Position numbers and translations under genes: made by a program | Notes under the pieces: generated by a model | Database searches by the model: none | What the model was told of the DNA's origin: nothing | Seen by the model: the letters and a program-made list of their open reading frames with translations, nothing else | Shown here: positions 1 through 7,657 of the stretch, in pieces | Layout of the letters: every line of letters begins with the position of its first letter | Numbering within the stretch: position 1 is the stretch's first letter | Source: an uncultured Lachnospiraceae bacterium | Lineage (GTDB): Bacteria; Bacillota; Clostridia; Lachnospirales; Lachnospiraceae | DNA length: 64,000 bases | Reading direction: 5' to 3' | NCBI GenBank assembly: GCA_934351925.1 | Contig: CAKRJT010000012.1 | Coordinates: 1 to 64,000 of the forward strand

Positions 1-205
1 CTGTTTTTGCACTTTTCCTCACACTTTTTCTCCCTCATAAGGGCATAGAAATCAAAAATCTCTGTTTTTGCACTTTTCCTCACACTTTTTCTCCCTCATA
101 AGGGCATAGAAATCAAAAATCTCTGTTTTTGCACTTTTTCTCACACTTTTCCTCCATCATAAGGGTATAGAAATCAAAAATCTCTGTTTTTTGCACTTGT
201 GTCTC
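1..205. repeat. 61-bp tandem repeat, at least 3.3 copies
   Basis: Units start at 1, 62, 123 and 184, an exact 61-bp period. The first two copies are identical; the third has a few substitutions and the fourth breaks off after about 20 bases. Each unit carries a T-rich start (ctgtttttgcac) and the core cataagggcatagaaatc. The period is not a multiple of three and no open frame runs through, so this is not a coding repeat. It touches the window edge and may extend to the left. There are no unique spacers, so it is not a CRISPR array. Function unknown; a non-coding minisatellite is the simplest reading. Confidence 0.9.
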
Positions 206-542
206 TCATTATCCTCTCCTATATTGCAGCCCCCGCGCTAATAAACACAGATATATAAACATAAGTTTAAATATACAAAATATAAAAATCAGTGCCATTC
301 AAATATAACCCACTCTATGATAAAGAAAATATCCCGGCAAGCCATTCATATTATCCAAATCACTCTGATATATGAAATCTGCCGGGATATTTTCATCCTG
401 TTATTTTTTGAATTTTTTGTTCCACTATTTTTTGTTCCACTATTTTTTTTGTTCCATTAATTTTTATTCCATCAGCGTTTCACATCATTAATCTTTTTCG
501 TAATTAATCTCTTATGCCATCAGCCTGCCGTGCACGAAACGC
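206..542. other. Non-coding AT-rich intergenic region
   Basis: No supportable gene is seen. The stretch contains the inverted repeat listed at 325-394. After it comes a run of three imperfect direct repeats built on gttccac/tattttt between about 418 and 470, ending shortly before the stop codon of the leuA-araC fusion gene. Confidence 0.6.
325..394. terminator. Long inverted repeat, probable terminator
   Basis: The 15-bp arms 325-339 (gaaaatatcccggca) and 380-394 are exact reverse complements enclosing about 40 nt, which can itself pair (catat/atatg). T-rich sequence follows on the plus side. It lies about 150 bp downstream of the leuA-araC gene, so it may terminate that transcript or act in both directions. 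The long loop is unusual for a simple intrinsic terminator. Confidence 0.5.
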
Positions 543-2543
543 CTACTCCTCCTGGTTCTTCGCATTACGGTACTGAAGCGGGGTCATGGAATATTCTTTT
601 TTGAAGAGTCTGTTGAAGTGCTCTACATTCTCGTACCCCACGCTGGCCGCAATGGTCTCGACATTCTGGTTGGACTCACGAAGGAGAACCTTCGCCTTCT
701 TCATGCGCGCCTTCTTGACTGCGTCCTGGAAGGTCATTCCTGACTTCTCCTTGATGTACTTGGAAAGGTACGGCTTGGAGAGGTTGAAGTTCTCGGCAAG
801 CTCGTCGAGAGTCACATCAGTGTAGTGGTTCTGAATAAAGTTGAGGATATCGACGATGCGCTCCTCTCTGCCCTCCTTCACGTTAGCGTCCTTGGCAAGC
901 TTGTTGACTGCTGCCACAAGTGCTGCTATGGAAGCCTTGATGATATCCTCGTCAAGACCTACGCCCCAATACATCTTATCCTTGCACAGAACACCGACGT
1001 AGGAGGCAGCCTTTGAGGACGAGCCCTTGGATATAGCGTGTTCCTCGTAGACAGCGAGCTCGTAGCTTATGCCAAAGTACATCTTAAGGGCATTGCTCAC
1101 CGCGTCAAGACGACCGTTCCCGCCTGTCTCGACTATGCGCTTCTCCTTGCCCTGCTGTATGGTTACGGTCGCCCATATTCCGTCCTCCTGCTTGAAGTGA
1201 CACTCAGGAACCGCGAACACGTCCGTCTGGCCGATATAGTTATCCTCAAAAATCTGATATACAACCGAAGGAGTGAGCTCCTTATGCTTGCGGTCCGAAA
1301 CGCCCTTAACGAGGTAGCCTACCTCCTCCTTCATCTTATCAGGAATGGAGATACCGAAATTCTGCTTGAGAATATAAGATACTCCGCCCTTGCCCGACTG
1401 ACTGTTGATACGAATGACATCTGACTCGTACTCTCTGCCAACGTCCATCGGGTCTATAGGCAGATACGGAACAGTCCACTTGCCGCCCGACTTGCCCTTC
1501 TCCCACCAGTCCATACCCTTGGAGATAGCATCCTGATGTGAGCCTGAAAACGCAGTAAACACAAGGTCGCCCGCATAAGGTGAACGCTCGTATACGCGCA
1601 TTCCCGTGTACTGCTCATACTTCTTTCTTATATCCATTATATTGGAAAAATCCAGTCCCGGCTCAACTCCCATTGAAACCATGTTCATCGCAAGCGTCAC
1701 AATATCCACATTGCCTGTACGCTCTCCGTTTCCAAAGAGTGTTCCCTCAACTCTGTCCGCTCCGGCAAGCACTCCAAGCTCGGCATCTGAGATACCGCAG
1801 CCGCGATCATTGTGAGGATGAACGCTGAGCACCACATTCTCACGGTACTTCATGTTGCGGCTGAGATACTCAATCTGTGAAGCGAACACATGCGGCATGG
1901 CAATCTGCACTGTCGTAGGAATGTTGATTATAGCCTTATTATCTGCAGACGGCTCCCACACATCAAGAACCGCATTGCACACCTCGAGTGCATACTCGAC
2001 TTCCGTTCCCGGGAAGCTCTCCGGCGAGTACTCGAAGGTAAAATTGCCGTCCGTCTCGGCAGCAAGCTTCTTTAAAAGCTGTGCTCCGTCAATGGCAAGC
2101 TTCTTTACCTCCTCCTTGCTCTTTTTAAACACCTGCTCACGCTGTGCAACAGATGTTGAATTGTACAGATGAATGATGGCATGCGGCGCACCCTTTACAG
2201 CCTCAAAGGTTTTCCTGATGATGTGCTCTCTGGCCTGTGTGAGCACCTGAACCGTCACGTCCTCAGGTATCATGTTGCGCTCAATAAGTGCACGCATGAA
2301 ATTGTACTCCGTATCCGACGCAGCCGGAAACCCTACCTCAATCTCCTTAAATCCGATATCCACAAGCATCTTAAAGAAATCAAGCTTCTCCTCAAGGCTC
2401 ATCGGCTCAATGAGTGCCTGGTTTCCGTCTCTTAGGTCAACGCTGCACCATATCGGTGCCTTATCTATGTAATCCTTCTTTACCCAGTCGTAGCTCATCT
2501 GTGGCGGCAAAAAATACGCTCTCTGATATTTCTCTGTGTTCAT
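543..2543 (-). CDS. leuA: 2-isopropylmalate synthase fused to a C-terminal AraC-type DNA-binding domain
   Basis: Residues 1 to about 555 are a full class-II LeuA, condensing acetyl-CoA with 2-ketoisovalerate in the first committed step of leucine synthesis. The metal/catalytic motif DLRDGNQ is at 36-42, HPHND at 242-246 and GNGERTGN at 271-278; a LeuA regulatory (leucine-binding type) region follows at about 435-550. Residues 561-666 are a complete AraC/XylS double helix-turn-helix with the usual ending (SVGYENVEHFNRLFKKEYSMTP). The frame is continuous, so this is a true fusion. I chose the ATG at 2543 because GGAGG lies 8 nt upstream; two earlier in-frame ATGs lack such a site. The gene is 666 aa against about 550 for stand-alone LeuA. 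No other leucine genes are adjacent. The enzyme call is firm; DNA binding and autoregulation are inferred. Confidence 0.93.
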   Translation of the reverse strand: MNTEKYQRAYFLPPQMSYDWVKKDYIDKAPIWCSVDLRDGNQALIEPMSLEEKLDFFKMLVDIGFKEIEVGFPAASDTEYNFMRALIERNMIPEDVTVQVLTQAREHIIRKTFEAVKGAPHAIIHLYNSTSVAQREQVFKKSKEEVKKLAIDGAQLLKKLAAETDGNFTFEYSPESFPGTEVEYALEVCNAVLDVWEPSADNKAIINIPTTVQIAMPHVFASQIEYLSRNMKYRENVVLSVHPHNDRGCGISDAELGVLAGADRVEGTLFGNGERTGNVDIVTLAMNMVSMGVEPGLDFSNIMDIRKKYEQYTGMRVYERSPYAGDLVFTAFSGSHQDAISKGMDWWEKGKSGGKWTVPYLPIDPMDVGREYESDVIRINSQSGKGGVSYILKQNFGISIPDKMKEEVGYLVKGVSDRKHKELTPSVVYQIFEDNYIGQTDVFAVPECHFKQEDGIWATVTIQQGKEKRIVETGGNGRLDAVSNALKMYFGISYELAVYEEHAISKGSSSKAASYVGVLCKDKMYWGVGLDEDIIKASIAALVAAVNKLAKDANVKEGREERIVDILNFIQNHYTDVTLDELAENFNLSKPYLSKYIKEKSGMTFQDAVKKARMKKAKVLLRESNQNVETIAASVGYENVEHFNRLFKKEYSMTPLQYRNAKNQEE

Positions 2544-2604
2544 GCTGAATACCTCCATATTTCTACACACTATTATTGAAGCCATTTTGCCATCATAAAA
2601 ATAA

Positions 2605-2655
2605 TTATTATAATATCATGGTCAAAAGGTCAAAAAGTCGTTCGTGCCTGCACGA
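2605..2655 (-). promoter_or_regulatory. Candidate promoter and operator of the leuA-araC fusion
   Basis: On the minus strand, two direct copies of ttttgacc (plus-strand ggtcaaaa at 2620-2627 and 2628-2635) each contain a TTGACC -35-like hexamer. A TATAAT (2607-2612), overlapping TAATAA at 2605-2610, follows 15-17 bp downstream of the outer copy. Immediately upstream is a 14-bp perfect dyad, tcgtgc-ct-gcacga, at 2642-2655. Direct repeats are typical AraC-family binding sites, so the fused HTH could act here; that link is inference. Confidence 0.45.
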
Positions 2656-2800
2656 TTAGGCTTTTGCAGTGACTCAAATAGTAATGAAAAACGTGCTTTT
2701 TACGTCTTTTCACACTATGACCTCGTAAATAATGTTTTCAACTTATGCAGATATCTTAACATGCCTATTATGCATTTACAATGTACAAATTTAATCAATA

Positions 2801-3517
2801 TCATTGATGTTTTTTAGCATTATTGCCATATTTTTTGTAAAATACATACGAGTAATATGTCACAAGCACAGTCATCGCAATAATAAGTACAAGCATTATG
2901 ATGGTCGATGCAAATCCTTTAACAATTATTGTTTCTATTATCGTAAGCAGACCGCATATCATTATCAGCCGCCCTCCAAACCTGTTTGACATCTCCCATG
3001 TAGTATCATTATCCATGCTCCAGGTAGTTCTCACTCCTATCACTCCATTCCGCTTACATTTAGGAACGATGTTACCGATAATAATCAAAACCAGTCCAAG
3101 ACAGCAGTTTTCTATCACATTGATATCCACAGGCATGCGCTCCTGCCCGTCCGATGCATTTATATCCATAATAAGAAAAACAAATTGCATAATAGTGAAC
3201 ATTATTGATGTCACTATCGCAGTTATCCCAAGCACGCCAAGATTATTTTCCGCCTCGACACGCACCTTCTCATCCTCCGCCCGGTCAGCTCTTTTTCCGA
3301 ATATATTCATAAGAATAATCCAGAATATGTTAAATATCGCTATTATGACCGGAAAAATATAATTCTCATTTTTTGAACCATAACGGTCAATTTCTCCCTG
3401 AAAATTGTAATGCATTGGCACGCTTTCCGGCATGAACTGTACACATACCGCCGTTATGATAAATGCCGTTGCCGTCAATACAATAAGCCACGAGTAATAC
3501 CTTCCACACTTTTTCAT
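2801..3517 (-). CDS. sdpI: SdpI/DUF1648-family membrane protein
   Basis: The protein of about 238 aa has six or so hydrophobic helices. It contains the DUF1648 signature (PMHYNFQGEIDRYGSK) near residue 35 and the SdpI signature (GNIVPKCKRNGVIGVRT) around residue 155. In Bacillus subtilis SdpI protects against the SdpC toxin and, when toxin-bound, sequesters the repressor SdpR at the membrane. The gene lies 37 bp downstream of an ArsR/SdpR-type regulator on the same strand, the usual sdpRI order; no sdpABC toxin genes are present. The start at 3517 is preferred over 3532 because GGGGG sits 8 nt upstream. Confidence 0.85.
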   Translation of the reverse strand: MKKCGRYYSWLIVLTATAFIITAVCVQFMPESVPMHYNFQGEIDRYGSKNENYIFPVIIAIFNIFWIILMNIFGKRADRAEDEKVRVEAENNLGVLGITAIVTSIMFTIMQFVFLIMDINASDGQERMPVDINVIENCCLGLVLIIIGNIVPKCKRNGVIGVRTTWSMDNDTTWEMSNRFGGRLIMICGLLTIIETIIVKGFASTIIMLVLIIAMTVLVTYYSYVFYKKYGNNAKKHQ

Positions 3518-3554
3518 TTCAATATCCCCCATTCTACAAATTTAATAAAAAATA

Positions 3555-3932
3555 TTATATTTTCTTCACGGCACTATGACTCACATCACCGTTCTTACAC
3601 CCCTGCATACTGCAAGCACTGCTTGCAGTACTGCCACTAACAGACGGTTTGAAAGCATCGCTTTCAAACATGTTGTCCGTAAAGCTCTTAAACCACATAA
3701 CAATCTCATCGAGTACCGTCATGTTCAGGGAATAATATACAAAATTCTTCTCCTTGTACTCTATTATCAGTCCTGACTCCCTGAGCAGTCTCAAATGATA
3801 TGAAAGCGCTGCCGGAGATATTTCAAGTATCCTGGCAAGCTCCCCCGCAGACTTTCTGCCTTCCTTGAGCAGTTCCAAAATACGTCTGCGTACAGGCTCA
3901 GATAACACCTTAAAGCTTTCCGCTATTGCCAT
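3555..3932 (-). CDS. sdpR: ArsR-family autorepressor (SdpR type) with a repeat-derived C-terminal tail
   Basis: Residues 1-87 form a winged-helix ArsR repressor (VLSEPVRRRILELL, then the recognition helix region SPAALSYHLRLL), close to SdpR in layout and length; SdpR normally ends near residue 90. Residues 89-113 are encoded by copy A of the 75-bp repeat (GSTASSACSMQGCKNG), and 12 residues follow before the stop. The tail is thus an acquired extension that leaves the DNA-binding core intact. The gene is first in an operon with sdpI. Two copies of an AT-rich inverted repeat at 3965-3991 and 4021-4047 flank its probable promoter, which fits autorepression relieved by membrane sequestration, as known for the family. 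Confidence 0.88.
   Translation of the reverse strand: MAIAESFKVLSEPVRRRILELLKEGRKSAGELARILEISPAALSYHLRLLRESGLIIEYKEKNFVYYSLNMTVLDEIVMWFKSFTDNMFESDAFKPSVSGSTASSACSMQGCKNGDVSHSAVKKI
3594..3668 (-). repeat. 75-bp double-hairpin repeat, copy A (inside sdpR)
   Basis: Reading the minus strand, hairpin 1 is gtttgaaagc-gat-gctttcaaac and hairpin 2 is actgcaagc-agt-gcttgcagt, followed by atgcaggggtgtaag. The copy is in frame with sdpR and encodes residues 89-113. Relative to the other copies, the top of stem 1 has a G-C pair, GC opposite GC, where other copies have GT/AC or AT/AT, so pairing is conserved while sequence changes. Confidence 0.93.
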
Positions 3933-3964
3933 ACCTGCACCGTCCCTTCCAATAAAATGATATT

Positions 3965-4047
3965 CAGATATTTAAAAAAATCTTTAAATAGATTATATCA
4001 TGCCGGCATTATGAGCACAACAGATATTTAAAAATAATTTTAAATAG
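3965..4047 (-). promoter_or_regulatory. sdpR promoter with two copies of a 27-bp operator-like repeat
   Basis: 3965-3991 and 4021-4047 are near-identical (cagatatttaaaa followed by tttaaatag), each an imperfect dyad TATTTAAA-N6-TTTAAATA, with start points 56 bp apart. A minus-strand TATAAT at 3992-3997 with a weak TTGTGC 17 bp upstream lies between them, so copy one would cover the start site and copy two the region upstream of -35. An ArsR-family operator is the likely role. Confidence 0.6.
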
Positions 4048-4318
4048 TTTTTGTGTTTAAATTCAAATATATCAATGATATAATAAAATTACGTTTTTCG
4101 TTACCGTTTGTGCAGCTTAATCCGGCATTTGATTATTTTAAAAAATATCTGTGCCTTTGTATATTGGGACTTCGTTAACGCGCATAGATTATGTGCTATG
4201 AAGGAAAATAGTGTTAAACCTTAATACATGCAATTTGTTTCTGAGCGAAAACAAATTGCTTTGATGGCAGATGAGAAATCATCTCCTCACGATAAATCGC
4301 CCGGAAATGAGGATCATT
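4048..4318. other. Intergenic region upstream of the GGDEF gene, with an 11-bp perfect inverted repeat
   Basis: No gene is supported here. gcaatttgttt at 4230-4240 pairs perfectly with 4249-4259 around an 8-nt loop, about 60 bp before the GGDEF start. There is no U-run after it, so a terminator is unlikely; it may be an operator or a leader hairpin. A second small dyad (catag/ctatg) lies near 4183-4200. I saw no match to the GEMM c-di-GMP riboswitch core. Confidence 0.45.
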
Positions 4319-6052
4319 ATGAATAAGTTTGAAAATGAAACTTTCAAACAACTTATTGGTGGCAGTACTGCAAGCTATGCTTGCAGTATGCAGGGGTATA
4401 AAAATGAAAAGCTGAGATTTTTTATCTATACAGCTTTTGGCACGGCACTTCTTGTTCTGATGTGTCTGACAGTATATATTTATGTCCGCTTTGATACCGA
4501 CACTTTTTCTGCCAGGCCTGCCGGCTCCTACGTCACGCTTCAGCCCGGTTCATTTGAGACCATTGAAGATGCTTCAACTCCAATCGGCATATATAACGAA
4601 CTCACACTGTCACTTCCCGCCATTCCTAAAAGTGGTTCAAACCTTATCTTTTACATCAAGCATGAGGAAGTGAAAGTATATGTGGGTTCAGAACTTGTGT
4701 ATTCCCTCTCGCCCGACGACAGCTCATTTATAAAAACCACCGGGTCTAACTGGTGTATTATACCCATTTATTCCGAGGATGCCGAAGAAACAGTGCGAGT
4801 CGTACTTACGCCTCTCTACAGCAGCATGGCGGATACCCTCCCAACATTTTACTTTGGCTCACAATTTAAGATATATGAGCATCTGCTTGCACCTAATATT
4901 GTAATATATTTTATCTGCCTGCTTGCTGTACTATGCGGCTTGTTTTTTATCCTATTTTCGTTAATCAACATTACCAATCCGCATATAGACAATAGTCTGC
5001 TTATGATAGGAATTTTTTCAATATTAATAGGTGTCTGGAAATTCATGGACTTAAATTACACGGCATTGATAATAAAAAATCCCCTAATCCAGTCCTACAC
5101 ATCGTATTTTTGCCTTCTTATGACAACAATACCTTTTATATCCTTTCTGCGGAAATCATTTACCGACTGTGATAATTTTCTGTGGAATATACCATGCCTT
5201 GCCAATATCACTGTAGCGGCCATAATAATTGTGCTTCAGCTCACCTCTGTTGTCGATATCCGGGACAACCTATGGCTTATCCATACGGTTATGCTGTCCA
5301 ATATTCCTGTTGTTTTCATAATGTTTTATAGGGAAATAACAACACATGGCTGGAACCATAAACTCAGGCTCTCCTTTGCATGCGTTTTTGCATGCCTGGT
5401 CGGATTGCTTGCCGATATAATCGTATATTATACTTCAAACGGAGACTTTCCATCATTTCTTGGAATAACATGCCTTCTGTTTTATATCATTGCGCTTGGT
5501 GCATCCTCCCTCAAAGATGCCAGGGCTCTCATGACAATAGGCATCCAGGCAAAAACATTTGAGGAGATGGCATATCACGACCAACTTACCGGGCTGTTCA
5601 ACCGGACCGCCTATGCAAAATACACGGGACAAGACAATTTCAAGCCGGATGGACATATTGTTGTAATGTTTGATCTGAATAATCTCAAGGCCTGCAACGA
5701 CAGTTTGGGCCATGAACATGGTGACTCATATATTATCGAGAGCGCCGGTATGATTGAGAAAGCATTTGGTGCATATGGAAGCTGCTACAGAATAGGCGGC
5801 GACGAGTTCTGTGCACTCCTGCGCGGCATATCCATATCCAAGTGCGTCGACTGCATTGCCGGCTTTAAAAAGATGCTTGAAGAATATAACCTGGCTCATC
5901 CTGACAATTTTCCGCTTAACATTGCCTGCGGTTATGAAATATATGACCCTGACAAAGACTACGACATAGGAGATACGCTAAGACGCGCCGACAAGATGAT
6001 GTACCTTGAAAAATTCAGCATGAAAAAGAAAAATCATGAAGCGGTCCGCTGA
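4319..6052 (+). CDS. Membrane diguanylate cyclase with extracytoplasmic sensor domain
   Basis: This 577-aa protein starts at 4319, after GAGG 7 nt upstream. Residues 4-28 come from copy B of the 75-bp repeat and directly precede the first membrane helix (about 33-55). An extracytoplasmic beta-rich region covers about 60-190, and six or seven helices (about 200-390) resemble the 7TMR-DISM layout. The C-terminal GGDEF domain has an intact GGDEF at about 493-497, so c-di-GMP synthesis is expected. No RxxD inhibitory site is seen at the usual position just before GGDEF, so product feedback may be absent. The ligand is unknown. Removing the repeat would give a natural N-terminus of MNK joined to NEKLRFF. 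Confidence 0.88.
   Translation: MNKFENETFKQLIGGSTASYACSMQGYKNEKLRFFIYTAFGTALLVLMCLTVYIYVRFDTDTFSARPAGSYVTLQPGSFETIEDASTPIGIYNELTLSLPAIPKSGSNLIFYIKHEEVKVYVGSELVYSLSPDDSSFIKTTGSNWCIIPIYSEDAEETVRVVLTPLYSSMADTLPTFYFGSQFKIYEHLLAPNIVIYFICLLAVLCGLFFILFSLINITNPHIDNSLLMIGIFSILIGVWKFMDLNYTALIIKNPLIQSYTSYFCLLMTTIPFISFLRKSFTDCDNFLWNIPCLANITVAAIIIVLQLTSVVDIRDNLWLIHTVMLSNIPVVFIMFYREITTHGWNHKLRLSFACVFACLVGLLADIIVYYTSNGDFPSFLGITCLLFYIIALGASSLKDARALMTIGIQAKTFEEMAYHDQLTGLFNRTAYAKYTGQDNFKPDGHIVVMFDLNNLKACNDSLGHEHGDSYIIESAGMIEKAFGAYGSCYRIGGDEFCALLRGISISKCVDCIAGFKKMLEEYNLAHPDNFPLNIACGYEIYDPDKDYDIGDTLRRADKMMYLEKFSMKKKNHEAVR
4328..4402 (+). repeat. 75-bp double-hairpin repeat, copy B (N-terminus of a GGDEF gene)
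   Basis: The copy begins three codons after the ATG at 4319. Stem 1 is gtttgaaa/tttcaaac. Stem 2 is tactgcaagc-tat-gcttgcagta, extended by gca/tgc across a one-base bulge. It is translated in the same frame as copies A and C, encoding residues 4-28 (core GGSTASYACSMQGYK). Confidence 0.94.
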
Positions 6053-6121
6053 AAATTACATAAATAAGGTGCTTATACCCTATTTTCTTCCAATCTTTAT
6101 TGAAGCTTTGCCGAAACGGCT

Positions 6122-6149
6122 TTGAATTTGATAAACGTTATGTTATAAT
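6122..6149 (+). promoter_or_regulatory. Candidate sigma-A promoter of pyk
   Basis: TTGAAT at 6122-6127 and TATAAT at 6144-6149 are 16 bp apart. Transcription would start near 6156, about 50 nt before the pyk start codon at 6208. Confidence 0.6.
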
Positions 6150-6207
6150 ACTTTATTGTACAAACTTAAATATGGAAAGAATGGATTTTAAGGAGGATTT
6201 AATTTTA

Positions 6208-7617
6208 ATGTTAAAGAAAACAAGATTAGTGTGTACCATGGGTCCGGCATGTGATAGTGAGGAGACTCTCAGAAAAATGATGGAAAACGGCATGAATGTT
6301 GCCCGTTTCAACTTTTCACACGGAAGCTATGAAGAACACTTAGGAAGATATAACCGTGTTGTCAAGGTTCGTTCAGAGCTTGACCTCCCGGTAGCTACAC
6401 TTTTTGACTCGAAAGGTCCCGAAATTCGTTTCCGTCTCTTTGAGGGTGGAAGGGTAACTGTAAATAACGGTGATTTATTCACCCTCACAACAAAGGAGCT
6501 TCTCGGAAACAGCACCATCGGTTCCATCTCCTACAAGAACCTCATCAACGATGTCAAGGCCGGCACAAGCATCCTTGTCAATGACGGTCTAATAGAGCTC
6601 AAGGTTGAAGAGATAACGGATACCGATATCGTGTGCCGGGTTATCAACGGCGGCGTGATATCAGACCGCAAGGCTATCAATGTTCCCGGAGTCCACTTGT
6701 CAATTCCTTTCCTCAGCGACGTGGATAAGAATGACTTAGAGTTCGCAATGAAGACAGGCTTCGACTTCTTCGCACTCAGCTTCGTGCGCTGTGCAGAGGA
6801 CGTTCTCGAAGTACGCCGCCTCCAGAAGGAGCACGGCAACACAGCGAAGCTTATCGCCAAGATAGAAAGCCAGGAGGGCGTTGAGAACCTTGATGAGATA
6901 ATTGATGCTGCCGATGGAATCATGGTTGCCCGAGGTGACATGGGTGTTGAGATACCTTTTGAGAAGGTTCCTGTTGTACAGAAGGATATGATAGGCAAGT
7001 GTCTTAGGTCAGGTAAGTTCGTAATCGTTGCAACCCAGATGCTTGAAAGCATGACACATAACCCTCGTCCTACCCGTGCCGAGGTTAACGATGTCGCCAA
7101 TGCCATTTTTGACAAGACATCAGCCGTAATGCTCTCAGGAGAAAGTGCCGCAGGCGATTACCCGGTTGAAGCAGTAAAGACAATGAGCAGAATCTGCCGC
7201 GAAATCGAAAAGACCACTACAACAGGTAAGTTTGACATAACCTACAACGGCAACAACCTTGCTTCATCCATCGCATGTGCTGCCTGCTCCATCGCAAGCA
7301 TAATAAATGCAGATGCCATTATCCCTGTTTCCCTAAGCGGAAGCACAATCCGTAAGGTGTCAGGTTTCCGCCCTAATATCGATATCATCGGATGCTCAAC
7401 CAATGAACGCGTATGCCGTGAAACATCCCTTATGTGGGGCGTTACACCTGTGCTCATCACTGAGCAGGAGGACGGCGAGGCACTCATAAGCGAGGTAATC
7501 AACAAATGTAAGGCATCCGACCTCATTAAATCAGGTAACCGTGTTGTAATCGTTGCAGGTTTCCCACTCAGAATTGCCGGAGCCACCAACATGATACGGG
7601 TTGTGGATGTTGAATAA
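6208..7617 (+). CDS. pyk: Pyruvate kinase
   Basis: This enzyme transfers phosphate from phosphoenolpyruvate to ADP, the last step of glycolysis. The 469-aa protein opens with RLVCTMGPA and has the substrate-loop motif NFSHGSYEEH, the metal/active-site signature IAKIESQEGVEN, MVARGDMGVEIP, and the MLESMTHNPRPTRAEVNDVANA region. It is the short form, without the extra PEP-utiliser-like C-terminal domain of Bacillus pyruvate kinase. The ATG at 6208 follows AGGAGG; longer in-frame starts lack a ribosome site. The c-di-GMP gene at 7658 follows after 40 bp without an evident terminator, so the two may be co-transcribed. Confidence 0.97.
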   Translation: MLKKTRLVCTMGPACDSEETLRKMMENGMNVARFNFSHGSYEEHLGRYNRVVKVRSELDLPVATLFDSKGPEIRFRLFEGGRVTVNNGDLFTLTTKELLGNSTIGSISYKNLINDVKAGTSILVNDGLIELKVEEITDTDIVCRVINGGVISDRKAINVPGVHLSIPFLSDVDKNDLEFAMKTGFDFFALSFVRCAEDVLEVRRLQKEHGNTAKLIAKIESQEGVENLDEIIDAADGIMVARGDMGVEIPFEKVPVVQKDMIGKCLRSGKFVIVATQMLESMTHNPRPTRAEVNDVANAIFDKTSAVMLSGESAAGDYPVEAVKTMSRICREIEKTTTTGKFDITYNGNNLASSIACAACSIASIINADAIIPVSLSGSTIRKVSGFRPNIDIIGCSTNERVCRETSLMWGVTPVLITEQEDGEALISEVINKCKASDLIKSGNRVVIVAGFPLRIAGATNMIRVVDVE

Positions 7618-7657
7618 AAATATTTATTAAATATTATGACTTCATGGAGGACGACTG

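Noticed and set aside
1..205. CRISPR array
   Set aside because: The 61-bp units are contiguous and almost identical over their whole length; there are no variable spacers and no cas genes.
2586..2800. T-box or leucine leader-peptide attenuator upstream of leuA
   Set aside because: No T-box core (AGGGTGG-type) and no leucine-codon-rich short frame were seen; the region looks like promoter and operator.
4048..4318. c-di-GMP riboswitch in front of the GGDEF gene
   Set aside because: The conserved GEMM core sequences are absent; only simple dyads are present.
4325..4408. Target-site duplications flanking the 75-bp repeats
   Set aside because: Copy B has aataag/aatgaa and copy A aacatg/aacggt at its edges, but copies C and E show no matching pair, so no consistent duplication can be claimed.
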